Of a DNA stretch of 64,000 nt, positions 62,681 through 64,000 are shown piece by piece; position 1 is the stretch's first letter, and each line of letters begins with the position of its first letter. The notes below the pieces were generated by a model, which was not told the origin of the DNA, made no database searches, and saw nothing but the letters and a program-made list of their open reading frames with translations. The stretch is from NCBI RefSeq assembly GCF_000317515.1, contig NC_019738.1, forward strand, positions 905,501 to 969,500, read 5' to 3'. Made by a program: the position numbers and the translations under genes. Source of the DNA: Allocoleopsis franciscana PCC 7113 (GTDB lineage: Bacteria; Cyanobacteriota; Cyanobacteriia; Cyanobacteriales; Coleofasciculaceae).

Positions 62681-62872
62681 TTAAGCCGTTTCCAACCAAT
62701 CGAAAATTTGATCTAACTGCTGGAGTGTTACCAATCCGTACTGCCAAAGAATCATTGGTACCAGATTGAGAGTATCAGGGAGATGGCGTACAGCCAAATC
62801 AATGGAAGTCGATGGAATTGCCAAATCATCCTGTAAAAAACAAATTAACCCTTGCAAACGTTTTGAATTCAT
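62681..62872 (-). CDS. DUF2949 family protein
   Basis: The ATG giving MNSKRLQGLICFLQDDLAIP is preferred (63 residues); the frame is open to 62929. The end LPDTLNLVPMILWQYGLVTLQQLDQIFDWL is the family signature (highly conserved LWQYGLV). It is found only in cyanobacteria and its function is unknown. It is probably normal chromosome beyond the glmS island. Confidence 0.8.
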   Translation of the reverse strand: MNSKRLQGLICFLQDDLAIPSTSIDLAVRHLPDTLNLVPMILWQYGLVTLQQLDQIFDWLETA

Positions 62873-63165
62873 CGCTCCAGCCCTGCATAAGTGATTTCTT
62901 ATTGCTTTCCTAGTCAACTTACAGGGCAATTGTGATTATTTTGTGATTTATTTAGGTCGGATGCGCTGTGAAATAGATTAAAAAAAGTAAACTCAGTTAT
63001 CTAAAGTTTTGTAAATATAAACTCCATCTCTGGCATACCAATTTGGGCACATTTACAGTTCGTTATATGAAGTTAACGTTACATTGTTAAGTATGACCTA
63101 TGTTTGGAAATTGACGCTTCAAAAGTCCTACAGCCTATACCTCTCAACTCAAAGGATGACTACTC

Positions 63166-64000
63166 CTACTGGATGAGAATAACAGCCTCTTCCGCCTTAT
63201 TATTGAGAGCATTCTTTAACTCTTGTCCAACCTTAGCAATCAGTTCATCAAACGCTTCCTGATTCGCCGTCAGTTGTTCTCTAAAAACCCGTTCTAACTC
63301 AGGATTCATTTGCTCACAAATTGAATCAAGCTTACTATCATTCAAAAGCATAGGACGACTCCAACTAGGAACATCCACCTTTGTCTTAATTGCGTCTTGA
63401 GTTTTGCTGCGAGTTATCTCCACACCTGCCGCCAGCACCGAAACTCCATAGATGAGCACAATAGGCCAAGTTAAATGTCCGGTTAATATCAAAGCGATGA
63501 TGCTACCGACAGTACCCCCACCAATCACGACATTGACGATAAACGAGACGGTATCAGCAAGAATAGTGTCTCCAATTGACAACTCCGGGTTGACCACATC
63601 AGGGTTAATCCCCTCCTCAAACCTCAAACTACTTCTAGGTATCTGATATTTGCGACAAATTGAGTCAGTTTCTTGTGCCAATTCAGGTTGAATTTTACTG
63701 TTAAACCAAGTCACACATTGACTATTAACAATCTGCCGAGTTCGATCGCTCTTAATCCAATCCTCTGCCTGCTTTTTCATCACGTCTTCCAGGTCAGCCA
63801 AAGTCCGGATTTTGTTGTTTCTCCAATCTTTCAAACCGGGTTTAATAGCCTTGTCAATCAATCCCTGTGAGAGGGGCTTCACCAGCAGTTCAATTAACTC
63901 TGGAATATGCCTCTCAATCAGGTCTTTTAATTTCTTTGAATCAAATACTTGATTAATTTCTGATTTAAAGGCAGATGCCCGCAAATCCCATCGTCCAACC
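63166..64000 (-). CDS. C-terminal part of a membrane-associated protein (possibly dynamin-like)
   Basis: The frame is open through the window edge, so the N-terminal part lies outside. The 278 residues visible are helical, with a membrane hairpin in the middle (TVSFIVNVVIGGGTVGSIIA; LTGHLTWPIVLIYGVSVLAA) and helices on either side. This layout resembles the tail of bacterial dynamin-like GTPases, but no GTPase motif is in the window. The family is therefore uncertain. Confidence 0.4.
   Translation of the reverse strand, partial: VGRWDLRASAFKSEINQVFDSKKLKDLIERHIPELIELLVKPLSQGLIDKAIKPGLKDWRNNKIRTLADLEDVMKKQAEDWIKSDRTRQIVNSQCVTWFNSKIQPELAQETDSICRKYQIPRSSLRFEEGINPDVVNPELSIGDTILADTVSFIVNVVIGGGTVGSIIALILTGHLTWPIVLIYGVSVLAAGVEITRSKTQDAIKTKVDVPSWSRPMLLNDSKLDSICEQMNPELERVFREQLTANQEAFDELIAKVGQELKNALNNKAEEAVILIQ

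Overview
The window is cyanobacterial chromosome. It carries psaC (PsaC of photosystem I), a CpcS-type phycobiliprotein lyase, many copies of the HIP1 octamer GCGATCGC, and cyanobacteria-restricted families (XisH/XisI, DUF2949, a DUF6464-like protein). The many insertion sequences, Rpn nucleases and CHAT/caspase proteins fit a large-genome filamentous form such as a Microcoleus- or Coleofasciculus-like species. That genus-level guess is inference.

Positions 1-25129 are mostly ordinary chromosome: a small ribbon-helix-helix protein, an orphan PD-(D/E)XK protein, a XisH/XisI pair broken by an Rpn-type nuclease gene, a phosphoribosyltransferase, a GPH-type sugar symporter, a group 4 glycosyltransferase, an amylo-1,6-glucosidase, an SLH lipoprotein, a HEAT-repeat protein, a phycobilin lyase, a PhoD-like phosphatase, an esterase, ChaB, an OmpA-family protein, fmt, a pentapeptide-repeat protein, psaC and glmS.

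A Tn7-like transposon starts 25 bp after the glmS stop codon, the classical attTn7 position. Its right end (from 25154) has three abutting 20-bp repeats. It is followed by tnsA, tnsB, tnsC and a tnsD-type tniQ, all apparently intact and without Cas genes. The best-matching left end is at 56642-56800, which gives an element of about 31.6 kb. Two further left-end-like termini lie at 50515 and 62658, so the island looks like a pile-up of related elements that share one surviving right end.

The cargo is conflict and defence related. It holds a wrecked type I restriction-modification locus with a trypsin-like protease cassette between the hsdM and hsdR remnants, then a six-gene minus-strand operon (trypco2-like, CHAT protease, FHA protein, Ser/Thr kinase, PH-like protein, two-TM protein). 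A cluster of small regulators and a second tnsD-like gene broken by an insertion sequence follow. Next come a divergent ammonium-transporter homologue and an EACC1-like plus caspase-like pair. The operon is the best candidate for an undescribed system: the CHAT protein and the FHA protein end and begin, respectively, with the same short coiled-coil module, which suggests that they bind each other.

Positions 56801-62658 hold debris of another defence locus (DUF4007 plus a large unidentified protein), a Uma2-like pseudogene and two more insertion sequences. DUF2949 and the C-terminal part of a membrane protein (possibly dynamin-like) close the window. Two of the three insertion sequences have transposases split in the -1 frame at homopolymer slippery sites.
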